Source of the DNA: Polaribacter huanghezhanensis
Lineage (GTDB): Bacteria; Bacteroidota; Bacteroidia; Flavobacteriales; Flavobacteriaceae
Direction of reading: 5' to 3'
Assembly: GCF_030444335.1 (NCBI RefSeq)
Contig: NZ_CP128595.1
Location: 62,001-126,000 of the forward strand
DNA length: 64,000 nt
In this document: positions 10,635 through 19,247 of the stretch, in pieces
How the letters are laid out: the number at the start of each line of letters is the position of its first letter
Numbering within the stretch: the stretch's first letter is position 1
The notes under the pieces: generated by a model
The model's database searches: none
Seen by the model: only the letters and a program-made list of their open reading frames with translations
What the model was told of the DNA's origin: nothing
Made by a program: the position numbers and the translations under genes

Positions 10635-11435
10635 TTATCCAAAAATATCGGTTAACACTTTTGCCAATCTAATCCCACCTTTTTGCAACTGAGTTCTTAC
10701 CGTTTGAAAATGATCGTACATATAACGGTAACTTAATTTTTCTTCTGATTTTGCAGAACCGTAAATCATTTGCGCCAACCCTTTAGATTCGTTTACCCAA
10801 TCAACAATAGCACCTTTTTGCAATTCTTTTACCTGAGCTTTACTTAACACATCTGTATTTGAAGCCAATTCTGTATAGGTCATATTAAAACTATCAATCA
10901 TTTGACTGTCCCAAACTCTGTGCATATTTGTTCCTCTATTGAACCAATTTACTTGAAAATCGTTTCCTCCTCTATCAGTAACTCTACCAACATGCATTGG
11001 TTGATGTAAATCGCCAATTAAATGCACCAACATTTTTAGATAAAAAGCTTTGTCTGCTTTTGATGCATTTTCATCTAAAAGCACTTGCTTGCACTTTTCT
11101 ATCCCAGTTACTAAATCTCCTTTCGGATTTTTATGAGAAGTTTGATACGTTTCATCATCATTTAAATTGACATAATGCCACGTATAAAAATCTCTGTATT
11201 TGCTGTCTGATTTTATATCATCTGCAAAAGTAGAAACCATTGCTAAACTTTGTCCATCTAACAATTCATTAATTTTTCGTTGTACTCTTTTAGATAAATA
11301 TTTTGTAGCAATTTCTCCAACTGCTCTATGACCGGTGTTTCCCCAAACTACTTCTGTTTTGCAATCTGGTTCTGATGCAAATGAAAAATTGCTGATAAAC
11401 ACAAATGCCAATATCAATAAAATGTTTGTTTTCAT
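10635..11435 (-). CDS. Secreted S1/P1-type zinc nuclease
   Basis: A 266-residue exported protein (signal peptide about 1-20) of the S1/P1 nuclease family, trinuclear zinc enzymes that cleave single-stranded DNA and RNA. The ligand set is visible: Trp31 and His36 in WGNTGH, Asp72 or 73 in FADDI, His87 in TWHYVN, His138 and Asp142 and His148 in HLIGDLHQPMH, and His172 and Asp176 in MHRVWD. In the fungal enzymes the Trp is the mature N-terminus and its amine binds zinc; here ten residues separate it from the predicted signal cleavage, so either further trimming or a backbone ligand is implied. Likely role is extracytoplasmic nucleic-acid scavenging, in line with a marine heterotroph. Confidence 0.92.
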   Translation of the reverse strand: MKTNILLILAFVFISNFSFASEPDCKTEVVWGNTGHRAVGEIATKYLSKRVQRKINELLDGQSLAMVSTFADDIKSDSKYRDFYTWHYVNLNDDETYQTSHKNPKGDLVTGIEKCKQVLLDENASKADKAFYLKMLVHLIGDLHQPMHVGRVTDRGGNDFQVNWFNRGTNMHRVWDSQMIDSFNMTYTELASNTDVLSKAQVKELQKGAIVDWVNESKGLAQMIYGSAKSEEKLSYRYMYDHFQTVRTQLQKGGIRLAKVLTDIFG

Positions 11436-11490
11436 TTTTAAGTTTTATAAATTTCGTTTGGCTAATTTATAAAAATAATACTTGATAAAT

Positions 11491-11522
11491 TTGGAAATAT
11501 CAAAAAAATACATATATCTTTG
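11491..11522 (+). promoter_or_regulatory. Bacteroidetes-type promoter for the SPFH operon
   Basis: TTG at 11491-11493, then 21 bases, then TATCTTTG at 11515-11522, an exact TAnnTTTG match. A second TTG at 11482 is also present. It lies 38 bases before the ATG of the SPFH gene and is the only good promoter before the run of seven tightly packed genes. Confidence 0.65.
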
Positions 11523-11559
11523 TGATATCATTTTAATATCAAAATAAAACAAATAGATT

Positions 11560-12420
11560 ATGAGTAACGAAAAAAGCATAAAACCCGCAAACGGATATCT
11601 AATGTTCGCAGTAGTATTAGCACTATTTATTGGAGGAATTATAGCCGCAGTAAAATATGAAAATCCGGCTTGGATTTTAGTAACTGTAGTTGGTTTCATT
11701 TGTGCATTTGGATTTATCTTAGTCAACCCAAATTCATCAAAAGTAATTTTATTGTTCGGTAAATACATCGGAACCGTAAAAACAAATGGTTTGTATTGGG
11801 CAAACCCTTTGTACAAAAAAAGAACCATTTCTTTAAGAGCAAGTAATTTTGATAGCGAGCGTTTAAAGGTAAACGACAAATTGGGGAATCCAATTATGAT
11901 TAGCACCATTTTAGTTTGGCGAGTAACAGATACACACAAAGCTGCTTTTGATGTTGATAATTACGAAAATTTTGTAAGAGTCCAAACTGATGCAGCAGTT
12001 AGAAAATTAGCAAGTATGTATCCGTACGATAATTTTGCAGACGAAGGAACAGAAGAAGATATTACATTGCGCTCTAGTGTAAACGAAGTAAGCGAAGCGT
12101 TAGAAAAAGAAGTAGAAGAACGTTTGTCTATTGCCGGAATTGAAGTTTTAGAAGCAAGAATTGGATATTTAGCATACGCACAAGAAATTGCAAACGCCAT
12201 GTTAAAGAGACAACAAGCTACAGCAATTGTTGCCGCACGTCATAAAATTGTTGAAGGCGCAGTAAGTATGGTAGAAATGGCTTTAGAAGAATTGGGTAAA
12301 AAGAATATTGTTGATTTAGACGATGAACGTAAAGCGGCAATGGTAAGCAATTTAATGGTTATTTTATGTGGAGATAAGGATGCTTCTCCGGTTTTAAACA
12401 CCGGAACTTTAAGTCATTAA
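11560..12420 (+). CDS. SPFH (stomatin/prohibitin/flotillin) domain membrane protein
   Basis: A 286-residue protein with two adjacent membrane helices (about 13-30 and 37-54) followed by an SPFH/Band 7 domain beginning near NPNSSKVILLFGKYIGTV and a helical region (roughly 170-250) rich in Glu, Ala and Arg that should form the coiled-coil oligomer. SPFH proteins assemble large membrane cages that organise protease, lipid or transport complexes. No NfeD or HflC/K partner is adjacent; instead it heads an operon of small membrane proteins, a DUF6141 protein, a hydrolase and a ribbon-helix-helix protein, suggesting a membrane-maintenance module of another composition (inference). Confidence 0.88.
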   Translation: MSNEKSIKPANGYLMFAVVLALFIGGIIAAVKYENPAWILVTVVGFICAFGFILVNPNSSKVILLFGKYIGTVKTNGLYWANPLYKKRTISLRASNFDSERLKVNDKLGNPIMISTILVWRVTDTHKAAFDVDNYENFVRVQTDAAVRKLASMYPYDNFADEGTEEDITLRSSVNEVSEALEKEVEERLSIAGIEVLEARIGYLAYAQEIANAMLKRQQATAIVAARHKIVEGAVSMVEMALEELGKKNIVDLDDERKAAMVSNLMVILCGDKDASPVLNTGTLSH

Positions 12421-12421
12421 A

Positions 12422-12496
12422 ATGATTGTAGTTGTTTTAACATTAGCAGCAATTGTGATCTTTTTTATCTCACTACTACTAATCTATAGTATCTAA
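12422..12496 (+). CDS. 24-residue single-helix membrane peptide
   Basis: A very small ORF beginning one base after the SPFH stop codon. It encodes MIVVVLTLAA followed by another 14 hydrophobic residues, that is one transmembrane helix and little else. The tight spacing and the hydrophobic composition, repeated by the next two small ORFs, argue that it is translated, but no family is recognised and no ribosome-binding site is evident. It could be an accessory subunit of the SPFH assembly. Confidence 0.4.
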   Translation: MIVVVLTLAAIVIFFISLLLIYSI

Positions 12497-12509
12497 TTAA
12501 AAAAAATGT

Positions 12510-12611
12510 ATGTTAGGATTTCAAGTTAAAAACAAAAAAGTACTTTTTATACTATTCGTTATTTTTATAGCGCTAATTAGTATTGGAGTTTTAATTTTTG
12601 CAAATACATAA
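12510..12611 (+). CDS. 33-residue single-helix membrane peptide
   Basis: Starts at the ATG at 12510, 13 bases after the preceding micro-ORF, and ends one base before the next gene. The product has a basic N-terminus (MLGFQVKNKK) and one transmembrane helix of about 20 residues rich in Ile, Leu and Phe. A competing ATG at 12506 in another frame closes after seven codons. No family recognised. Confidence 0.45.
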   Translation: MLGFQVKNKKVLFILFVIFIALISIGVLIFANT

Positions 12612-12612
12612 A

Positions 12613-12771
12613 ATGAAAAATAAAAACGCAATCATCGGAATGATATTCGGAGCGGGAATCGGAATTATTTTTAGCAGTACTGGCTTAGGCTTACCTATGG
12701 GAGCTGGTGTAGGATTGGTTATCGGTTTAATACTCGATAAACAAAAGAAAAAAGAATGTAAAAAAGAATAA
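12613..12771 (+). CDS. Small glycine-rich membrane protein, 52 residues
   Basis: Starts one base after the stop of the previous micro-ORF and ends two bases before the next ATG. The protein has a hydrophobic, Gly-rich core with repeated GxGxG-like spacing (IGMIFGAGIG, then GLPMGAGVGLVIG) that forms one long or two short membrane helices, and a Lys-rich tail with one Cys. Gly-rich helices of this sort resemble the glycine-zipper segments of small membrane proteins. No specific family assigned. Confidence 0.6.
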   Translation: MKNKNAIIGMIFGAGIGIIFSSTGLGLPMGAGVGLVIGLILDKQKKKECKKE

Positions 12772-12773
12772 AA

Positions 12774-12932
12774 ATGAAAGAATATAAAGTAATCAATTGG
12801 AAAATGGGATTGTCTAAAAACAATGAACGCTTAGAAGACACTTTAAATGAAAATGCTAAAAGTGGCTGGAGAGTAATTCATATTGGAGAACAAAATACCC
12901 GCATCGTTTTAGAAAGAGATAAAAATAGGTAA
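12774..12932 (+). CDS. DUF4177-like small protein, 52 residues
   Basis: A soluble 52-residue protein whose pattern (MKEYKVINWK, then ERLEDTLNENAKSGWRVIHI and a closing IVLERDK strand) matches the DUF4177 fold, in which a helix ending in GW is flanked by beta strands. Function is unknown. The last base of its TAA stop is the first base of the next ATG, so it is translationally coupled to the DUF6141 gene. Confidence 0.65.
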   Translation: MKEYKVINWKMGLSKNNERLEDTLNENAKSGWRVIHIGEQNTRIVLERDKNR

Positions 12933-13444
12933 TGAGAGTTTTTAAAGAAGAACAACGATTTACACAAAGCTGGCTTATTGTTTTAATAGCAATTAGTACT
13001 CTAGTGCCAATTTTTATAATTTTTAAAGAGTTTTCTAAAGAAAATACAACAATGAGTATGAGTGAATTTCTTTATTCAATTTTATTATTGCCTTTATGTG
13101 TATTGCCAATTTTTTTCTTTAAATTAAAAACAAGAATCGACGAAAAGGGAATTCATTTTCAATTTTTCCCGTTTCATTTCTCTCCAAAAACAATTGCTTG
13201 GTCAGCATTAAAAACTGCCAACACCAGAAAATATTATGCGATAACAGAATATGGTGGCTGGGGATTAAAAACCAGCTTTCTTTCAAGAAAAAAGAAAGGG
13301 ATTGCTTATACTGTTTCTGGAGATTTAGGTTTGCAACTCGAATTAAAAAACGGAAAGAAAATTTTAATTGGAACACAACTTTTAAACGATGTAAATTCCG
13401 TTTTAAAAACCTACGAAGACAAAATAAGCACAGATGAAAACTAA
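12932..13444 (+). CDS. DUF6141-like integral membrane protein with PH-type domain
   Basis: A 170-residue protein with two N-terminal membrane helices (about 14-32 and 45-62) and a C-terminal beta-rich domain containing RIDEKGIHFQFFPF and KTIAWSALKTANTRKY, the pattern of bacterial PH-like domains fused to membrane hairpins (DUF6141 as I remember the family). Function is unknown. It overlaps by one base the DUF4177-like gene and by 11 bases the following hydrolase gene, so it belongs firmly to the SPFH-led operon. Confidence 0.7.
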   Translation: MRVFKEEQRFTQSWLIVLIAISTLVPIFIIFKEFSKENTTMSMSEFLYSILLLPLCVLPIFFFKLKTRIDEKGIHFQFFPFHFSPKTIAWSALKTANTRKYYAITEYGGWGLKTSFLSRKKKGIAYTVSGDLGLQLELKNGKKILIGTQLLNDVNSVLKTYEDKISTDEN

Positions 13445-14354
13445 ATCTCTATACCTATTCTTATTGATTTTTTCGGTTTCGCACGGTCAATCAAAAATTA
13501 CATCAGAAGAAATTCTGATACAAAACGACTCTATAGAATTACCTGGAACTTTAACGTTTACTAATACAAAAACTCCGTTGGTAATTTGGGTTCATGGTTC
13601 TGGAAATGTAGATCGAAACGGAAATCAAAGTGCCATTGTAAAAGCAAATTACATCAAACAATTTAGAGACGAAATCAACAAAAATAATATTGCTTTTTTT
13701 AGTTTTGATAAAAGAACATCGAACCCAAAAAACTTTAAATTTTTAAAAGGAATTGTATTTACAGATTTTGAAGAGGATGTAGAAAAAGTAATCACACATT
13801 TTAAAGACGATAAACGTTTTTCTGAAATTATTTTGGTTGGACACAGTCAAGGATCGTTAATTGCCATGTTGGCATCAAAAAACGCAACTAAATATATTTC
13901 TATCTCTGGACCAGGAGAATCCATAGATAAAACGATGGTAAAGCAAATTACTGCACAAAACGCTCTTTTAGGCGAATCAGCAGCAGCACATTTTAAAGAA
14001 TTGAAAGAAACAGGAAGTATTAAAAATATAAATCCATTTTTATTTTCTATTTTTTCAAAAGCGAACCTTCCTTTTTTAAAATCGTGGGCAAATTATAATC
14101 CAACAGAAGAAATTAAAAAACTAACCATTCCGGTTTTAATTATCAACGGAACCAAAGATTTACAAGTAAAAGTTGAAGATGCAACTGCGTTACACCATGC
14201 AAAACCATCATCAGAATTAGTGCTTATAAAAAATATGAATCACGTATTAAAAAACATTGAAAAAGATGCCGATAATATGAAATCATATTATACTGCAGAT
14301 TTTCCAATCTCAAAAAAATTAATTACAACGATTGTTGCATTTATAAAAAAGTAA
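13434..14354 (+). CDS. Exported alpha/beta hydrolase
   Basis: A 306-residue alpha/beta-hydrolase with a signal peptide (about 1-18, ending VSHGQ). The oxyanion motif HGSGNVDRNG lies at 54-63, the nucleophile elbow is GHSQGS at 136-141 with Ser138, and the acid and base are Asp242 (NGTKD) and His270 (NMNH). Substrate cannot be predicted; relatives are esterases or acyl hydrolases. It overlaps the DUF6141 gene by 11 bases and is followed after two bases by the ribbon-helix-helix gene. Confidence 0.85.
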   Translation: MKTKSLYLFLLIFSVSHGQSKITSEEILIQNDSIELPGTLTFTNTKTPLVIWVHGSGNVDRNGNQSAIVKANYIKQFRDEINKNNIAFFSFDKRTSNPKNFKFLKGIVFTDFEEDVEKVITHFKDDKRFSEIILVGHSQGSLIAMLASKNATKYISISGPGESIDKTMVKQITAQNALLGESAAAHFKELKETGSIKNINPFLFSIFSKANLPFLKSWANYNPTEEIKKLTIPVLIINGTKDLQVKVEDATALHHAKPSSELVLIKNMNHVLKNIEKDADNMKSYYTADFPISKKLITTIVAFIKK

Positions 14355-14356
14355 CC

Positions 14357-14524
14357 ATGGCAAAAAAGAAGGCATTCGCTTTGCGGATAAATGAAGATAT
14401 GATGAAAGCTATTGAAAAATGGGCTTCAGACGAATTTCGATCTACCAACGGTCAGATTGAATGGATGCTGATGCAAAATTTAAAAGAAGCCAAAAGAGAA
14501 CCGAAAAAGAAAAGCGAAGAATAA
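14357..14524 (+). CDS. Arc-type ribbon-helix-helix protein, 55 residues
   Basis: A short protein with the Arc/MetJ layout: a beta strand KAFALRI, helix A NEDMMKAIEKWASDEFRS and helix B after TNGQ (IEWMLMQNLKEA), then a Lys-rich tail. The strand residues would insert in the DNA major groove, so it may repress its own operon. It begins two bases after the hydrolase stop. The stop codon lies inside the left arm and loop of the operon terminator. No toxin partner is adjacent, so an antitoxin role is not supported. Confidence 0.8.
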   Translation: MAKKKAFALRINEDMMKAIEKWASDEFRSTNGQIEWMLMQNLKEAKREPKKKSEE

Positions 14525-14540
14525 TATTCTTCGCTTTTTC
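14513..14540 (+). terminator. Intrinsic terminator overlapping the end of the Arc-like gene
   Basis: Perfect 10-base arms AGCGAAGAAT (14513-14522) and ATTCTTCGCT (14526-14535) with a 3-base loop, followed by a T-run. The last three codons and stop of the upstream gene form the left arm. Confidence 0.85.
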
Positions 14541-14575
14541 TTTGTTAACATTTTTTTCTTTGTTAACATTTTTTT
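14540..14575. repeat. Two tandem 18-base repeats with GTTAAC cores
   Basis: The unit CTTTGTTAACATTTTTTT occurs twice back to back (14540-14557 and 14558-14575). Each copy holds the palindrome GTTAAC. The pair sits between the Arc-operon terminator and the gene for the BNR protein, about 60 bases before that start, where a paired operator or a second U-rich stop would be expected. Confidence 0.7.
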
Positions 14576-14635
14576 AAGAGTTAGTTCTTTTAAATAATTT
14601 GTAACTTTCAATCTTTAACAACTAATTAAAACCTC

Positions 14636-17600
14636 ATGAAAAAATTACTTTCAATTGCATTTCTTTTTATTGCTCCGCTGATATTCTCACAAGAATTTTC
14701 AATGGATTTAGTAAAAAACATGAAACCAAGAAATATTGGTCCTGGCGGAATGAGCGGACGTGTTACAGCCATTGATGTTGTACAATCTGACACCAATATT
14801 ATGTACGCCGGAACTGCTTCTGGTGGCTTATGGAAATCTACCTCAGCAGGAATTAAATGGGACCCTATTTTCGATAAAGAACTTACTGCTTCTATTGGAT
14901 CTGTTGCCATTCAACAATCAAATCCAAGTGTCATTTGGGTTGGAACTGGAGAAGGAAATCCTAGAAATAGTTTAAATGGCGGATTCGGAATTTACAAATC
15001 TTTGGATGCCGGGAAAACTTGGAAATCAATGGGATTAGAAAAAACACGTCATATTCATCGTGTGGTAATTGACCCTACAAATCCAGACATTGTGTATGCA
15101 GCTGCAATCGGTTCGCCTTGGGGAGAACATCCAGAACGTGGCGTTTACAAAACTGTTGATGGAGGAAAATCGTGGAAACAAATTTTATTTAACAATAACA
15201 GAACAGGGGCGGCAGATTTGGTAATGGATCCATCAAATCCAAATAAATTAATTGCTGCCATGTGGGAACACAAGCGCGATCCTTGGTTTTTTAAATCTGG
15301 TGGAGAAGGAAGTGGAATGTACATTACACATGACGGAGGGGAAAACTGGAAAAAAATCACCCAAAAAGAAGGGTTTCCGAAAGGAGAGCTAGGAAGAATT
15401 GGTGTTGCAATTTCTAGAAGCAATCCGAATACAATTTATGCTTTGGTAGAAGCAAAAAAGAATGCGCTTTACAAAAGTATTGACGGCGGATTTAAATGGA
15501 AAAAAATAAATGACAAAGCCGGAATTGGAAATCGTCCTTTTTATTATTCAGAAATTTATGTAGATCCGCAAAACGAAAACAGGTTGTATTCTGTTTTTAC
15601 ATACATCAATGTTTCTGATGATGGTGGTAAAAATTTTAGTCAATTAATGCCAGCTTATGGTGTAGATAATGGCGTTCATCCAGATCATCACGCTTGGTGG
15701 ATTCATCCAAAAGATGGAAATTTTATGATTGATGGAAATGATGGCGGATTAAACATCACCAAAGACAAAGGAAAAACGTGGCGTTTTATAGGAAATCTTC
15801 CTGTGGCGCAATTTTATCACATCAATGTAGATAATGACTTTCCGTATAATGTGTATGGTGGAATGCAAGACAACGGCTCTTGGGGCGGACCAGCCTATGT
15901 TTGGAAATCGCAAGGAATTCGAAACTCGTATTGGCAAGAATTGGCTTTTGGAGACGGATTTGATGTGGTACCAGACAAAGATAATTCTCGTTATGGTTAC
16001 GCAATGAGTCAACAAGGTTCTGTTGTTAGATACGACAGAAATACGGGTTATAGTTATTCCATAAAACCAACGCATCCAAATCCAAAATTAAAATTACGTT
16101 TTAATTGGAATAGTGCCATTGGTCAAGATCCTTTTGATAATTCAACAATATATTTTGGAAGTCAATTTGTACATAAAAGTACAGACAAAGGAACTACTTG
16201 GAATGTGATTTCACCAGATTTATCAACCAACAACCCTAACAAACAAAAACAATCAGAAAGTGGTGGTTTAACTTTGGATGCAACTGGAGCAGAAAACCAC
16301 ACTACCGTTTTAGTCATAGAACCTTCGCCTTTAGAAAAAAACATGCTTTGGGTTGGTACCGATGATGGAAATGTGCAAGTCACTAAAAACGGTGGCGCAA
16401 CATGGACAAATGTTTCTAAAAACATAAAAGGATTGCCTGAAGGAAGCTGGATTGCACAAATAAAAGCATCCAACAAAAACAAAGGAGAAGCTTTATTAAT
16501 TGCAAACGATTATCGTCGATTTAATTACACTCCGTATGCCTATAGAACGAAAAATTATGGAAGAACTTGGACCCGAATTGTTGATGAAAAAGATGTACAA
16601 AGTTATACCTTAAGTATTTTAGAAGATCTTGAGAATCCGAATTTGATGTTTTTAGGAACTGATGATGGATTGTACATTTCTTTAAATGCTGGAGAAAAAT
16701 GGACAAAATGGACCAACGGTTTTCCTACTGTTCCTGTAAAAGACTTGGTAATTCAACCAAGAGAAAACGATTTAGTCATTGGAACTTTTGGTAGAGCTGC
16801 TTGGGTTTTAGATGATATCAAACCTTTAAGAGAATTGGCTAAAAACAGTAAAAACTTTGCTGCAAAATTGCAATTATTTGAACCGCCAATTGCGTACCAA
16901 GCAAATTTTATACAACCAACCGGAAGTAGATTTGGGGCAGATGCATTATTTCAAGGAGAAAACAGAAGACGTGGCGCACCAATTTCGTTTTACATCAATG
17001 CACCAAAAAAAGAAAAAACAGACAAAGACGTAAAGAAAAAAGATGCCGAAAAGAATACCATTAAATGGGATTCTATCAAATTAGAAATTTTTGATGGAAA
17101 TCGTTTGATTAGAACTTTAAAACAAAAAGCTCCAAAAGAAAATGGCGTACATAAAATGTATTGGTCTTTGGATGAAAAAGGAGTTGCCAGAGCATCAAGA
17201 TCTTTACGAAAATCAACTAGAGAACCAGGCGGAATTAGAGTAAAACCAGGAACTTACAAACTTAAAATGAGTTTCGGAAATCAAGTTTCTGAACAATCAA
17301 TTAAAGTTAAATTTGATCCTCGATTAACCTATTCTAAAACAGACATTTCTACGCGTTACGAAATGAGCAAACAATTAGAAGCACAGGGTAAAACCATTGC
17401 CGAAGTTGTAAAACAATTGGTAGAAAGTAAAAATGCGGTCAAAGAAATTTCTGATAAATTAGTTAAAACTGATAAGAAAAAGTACGCTGACCAGATAAAA
17501 GCGTCTAAAGAAATTACGAAAAAAATTGAAAATTTAATTGCAATCTATTTGGGTAAAATAGACAAAAGACAAGGGATTACTAGAAATGCAGAAGTTACCG

Positions 17601-17821
17601 TAAACCAACGATACGGAGCTGCAAGAGGTCCTTTGGCTTCTCGTTTTGGAAAAATAACCAAAACAGAAACCCAACTGATAACTAATTTTAAAGACGCATT
17701 AAAAGATGCGCTAAACAAAACAAATAATTTCTTTACTACAGATTGGAAAAAATACAAAAGCGAAGTTGAATCCATTCAAATTTCGCCCTTTAAGAAAACG
17801 AAACGGTTTTCTGCAAACTAA
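14636..17821 (+). CDS. Secreted VPS10/sortilin-like BNR-repeat beta-propeller protein
   Basis: A 1,061-residue exported protein (signal peptide about 1-19). It contains many BNR/Asp-box units of the form S-x-D-x-G-x-T-W (for example KSLDAGKTW, KTVDGGKSW, THDGGENW, KSTDKGTTW) forming tandem ten-bladed or double seven-bladed propellers over residues 30-720, and a C-terminal helical region (about 900-1,030) rich in Lys and Gln. Bacterial relatives are annotated as glycosyl hydrolases, but I see no catalytic set to support that. There is no T9SS sorting domain at the end. Function is probably binding of peptides or polysaccharides in the envelope. Confidence 0.85.
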   Translation: MKKLLSIAFLFIAPLIFSQEFSMDLVKNMKPRNIGPGGMSGRVTAIDVVQSDTNIMYAGTASGGLWKSTSAGIKWDPIFDKELTASIGSVAIQQSNPSVIWVGTGEGNPRNSLNGGFGIYKSLDAGKTWKSMGLEKTRHIHRVVIDPTNPDIVYAAAIGSPWGEHPERGVYKTVDGGKSWKQILFNNNRTGAADLVMDPSNPNKLIAAMWEHKRDPWFFKSGGEGSGMYITHDGGENWKKITQKEGFPKGELGRIGVAISRSNPNTIYALVEAKKNALYKSIDGGFKWKKINDKAGIGNRPFYYSEIYVDPQNENRLYSVFTYINVSDDGGKNFSQLMPAYGVDNGVHPDHHAWWIHPKDGNFMIDGNDGGLNITKDKGKTWRFIGNLPVAQFYHINVDNDFPYNVYGGMQDNGSWGGPAYVWKSQGIRNSYWQELAFGDGFDVVPDKDNSRYGYAMSQQGSVVRYDRNTGYSYSIKPTHPNPKLKLRFNWNSAIGQDPFDNSTIYFGSQFVHKSTDKGTTWNVISPDLSTNNPNKQKQSESGGLTLDATGAENHTTVLVIEPSPLEKNMLWVGTDDGNVQVTKNGGATWTNVSKNIKGLPEGSWIAQIKASNKNKGEALLIANDYRRFNYTPYAYRTKNYGRTWTRIVDEKDVQSYTLSILEDLENPNLMFLGTDDGLYISLNAGEKWTKWTNGFPTVPVKDLVIQPRENDLVIGTFGRAAWVLDDIKPLRELAKNSKNFAAKLQLFEPPIAYQANFIQPTGSRFGADALFQGENRRRGAPISFYINAPKKEKTDKDVKKKDAEKNTIKWDSIKLEIFDGNRLIRTLKQKAPKENGVHKMYWSLDEKGVARASRSLRKSTREPGGIRVKPGTYKLKMSFGNQVSEQSIKVKFDPRLTYSKTDISTRYEMSKQLEAQGKTIAEVVKQLVESKNAVKEISDKLVKTDKKKYADQIKASKEITKKIENLIAIYLGKIDKRQGITRNAEVTVNQRYGAARGPLASRFGKITKTETQLITNFKDALKDALNKTNNFFTTDWKKYKSEVESIQISPFKKTKRFSAN

Positions 17822-17825
17822 TCTA

Positions 17826-17856
17826 AAAAACGAAGCGTAACTGCTTCGTTTTTTTT
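17826..17856 (+). terminator. Intrinsic terminator after the BNR protein gene
   Basis: Arms AAAAACGAAGC (17826-17836) and GCTTCGTTTTT (17843-17853) with a 6-base loop and a run of eight T. Confidence 0.88.
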
Positions 17857-17896
17857 GTGCCTTTAATTTTAATACTTTAGCCAAAAATATTTTATA

Positions 17897-19204
17897 ATGA
17901 CAGCACCAATTTTTACAAATGACGCAATTGTTTTCGGACTATTAATGATCTCTCTGGGTTTTGTATTTTATACAGAATCAAAAACATCTGGTTTTTGGCC
18001 TAAATTTTACAAAATAGTTCCAGGGTTGTTTATGGCGTATTTTGTACCAGCAATATTTACTACTCTTGGTGTGATCGCTCCAGAATGGAAAACAACAAAT
18101 TCTGCAGGAGAAATTGTAAAACATAGTTCTAGTTTGTATTATGTTTCTAGTCGATTTTTATTGCCTGCTGCGTTAATTTTAATGACATTAAGCATCGATT
18201 TAAAAGCCATTTTTAATTTAGGCTCTAAAGCATTGATCATGTTTTTTACAGGAACTGTGGGAATTATCATTGGTGGTCCCATTGCTATTTTATTGATATC
18301 CATTTTTTCTCCAGAAACTGTTGGTGGTGCAAATTTTGATGCTGTTTGGAGAGGACTTTCTACGTTGGCAGGAAGTTGGATTGGTGGCGGAGCAAATCAA
18401 ACAGCCATGCTAGAAATTTACCAATACAATCCAGCAAAATATGGCGGAATGGTAATTGTGGATATCGTTGTTGCTAATATTTGGATGGCAGTATTATTAA
18501 TTGGAATTGGAAAAAAAGACAAAATAGACAAGTGGTTAAAAGCGGATACTTCTGCCATAGAAGAATTGAAAGAAAAAGTAATCAACTTTACCCAAAAAGT
18601 AAAGAGGAATCCGTCGTTAACAGATTTGATGGTAATGCTAGCCATTGCTTTTGGAACTGTTGGTTTTGGGCATTTTTCTTCCAAATACTTAAGTCAATTT
18701 TTTAGTGGCTTGGTTGCAAATATAGCTTCACCAACTATTAAGAACATGTTTACTTTTTTAGACTCTCAATTCTTTTGGTTGATTAGTATTTCTACACTTA
18801 TAGCCATTGCTTTGTCTTATACAAAAGCACGGAATTACGAAGGCGCTGGCGCAAGTAAATTAGGGGGTGTTTTTATTTATATTTTAGTAGCAACAATTGG
18901 AATGAAAATGGATTTAAATCAAGCATTTGAAAATCCGGGTTTAATTGTGATTGGTATCGTTTGGATGTCTATCCACGCTGGATTGTTGATTTTAGTTGCA
19001 AAACTCATCAAAGCGCCGTATTTCTTTTTAGCTGTTGGAAGTCAGGCAAACGTTGGTGGTGCCGCCTCTGCTCCTATTGTTGCACAAGCATTTCATCCAT
19101 CATTAGCAACTGTTGGCGTTTTATTGGCTGTCTTTGGATATGCAATTGGAACTGTTGGAGCAATTCTCTGTACAATTTTACTAGAATTAGCATCAAAAGT
19201 TTAA
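17897..19204 (+). CDS. DUF819 family integral membrane transporter-like protein
   Basis: A 435-residue protein with about ten to twelve hydrophobic helices. Two similar halves carry the conserved polar motifs GSWIGGGANQTA (159-170) and GSQANVGGAASAPIVAQAF (about 380-398), the arrangement seen in DUF819 (YjcL-type) proteins and in inverted-repeat transporters. Substrate is unknown. It lies 40 bases downstream of a terminator and is followed after 43 bases by the DUF4369 lipoprotein gene, with no terminator between. Confidence 0.9.
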   Translation: MTAPIFTNDAIVFGLLMISLGFVFYTESKTSGFWPKFYKIVPGLFMAYFVPAIFTTLGVIAPEWKTTNSAGEIVKHSSSLYYVSSRFLLPAALILMTLSIDLKAIFNLGSKALIMFFTGTVGIIIGGPIAILLISIFSPETVGGANFDAVWRGLSTLAGSWIGGGANQTAMLEIYQYNPAKYGGMVIVDIVVANIWMAVLLIGIGKKDKIDKWLKADTSAIEELKEKVINFTQKVKRNPSLTDLMVMLAIAFGTVGFGHFSSKYLSQFFSGLVANIASPTIKNMFTFLDSQFFWLISISTLIAIALSYTKARNYEGAGASKLGGVFIYILVATIGMKMDLNQAFENPGLIVIGIVWMSIHAGLLILVAKLIKAPYFFLAVGSQANVGGAASAPIVAQAFHPSLATVGVLLAVFGYAIGTVGAILCTILLELASKV

Positions 19205-19247
19205 CAGAAATACGCATATTTGCAAACGCAAAAATTATACTTTATCA

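Noticed and set aside
11445-11939. Minus-strand 164-residue ORF overlapping the SPFH gene start
   Set aside because: It crosses the SPFH promoter and runs antisense to a well-supported gene, with no recognisable domain.
14357-14524. Arc-type protein as an antitoxin
   Set aside because: No toxin-like gene is adjacent; it is the last gene of the SPFH operon, so a regulator role is likelier.
15749-16075. Minus-strand 108-residue ORF inside the BNR protein gene
   Set aside because: Antisense to a continuous, repeat-bearing coding sequence; no domain or start context.
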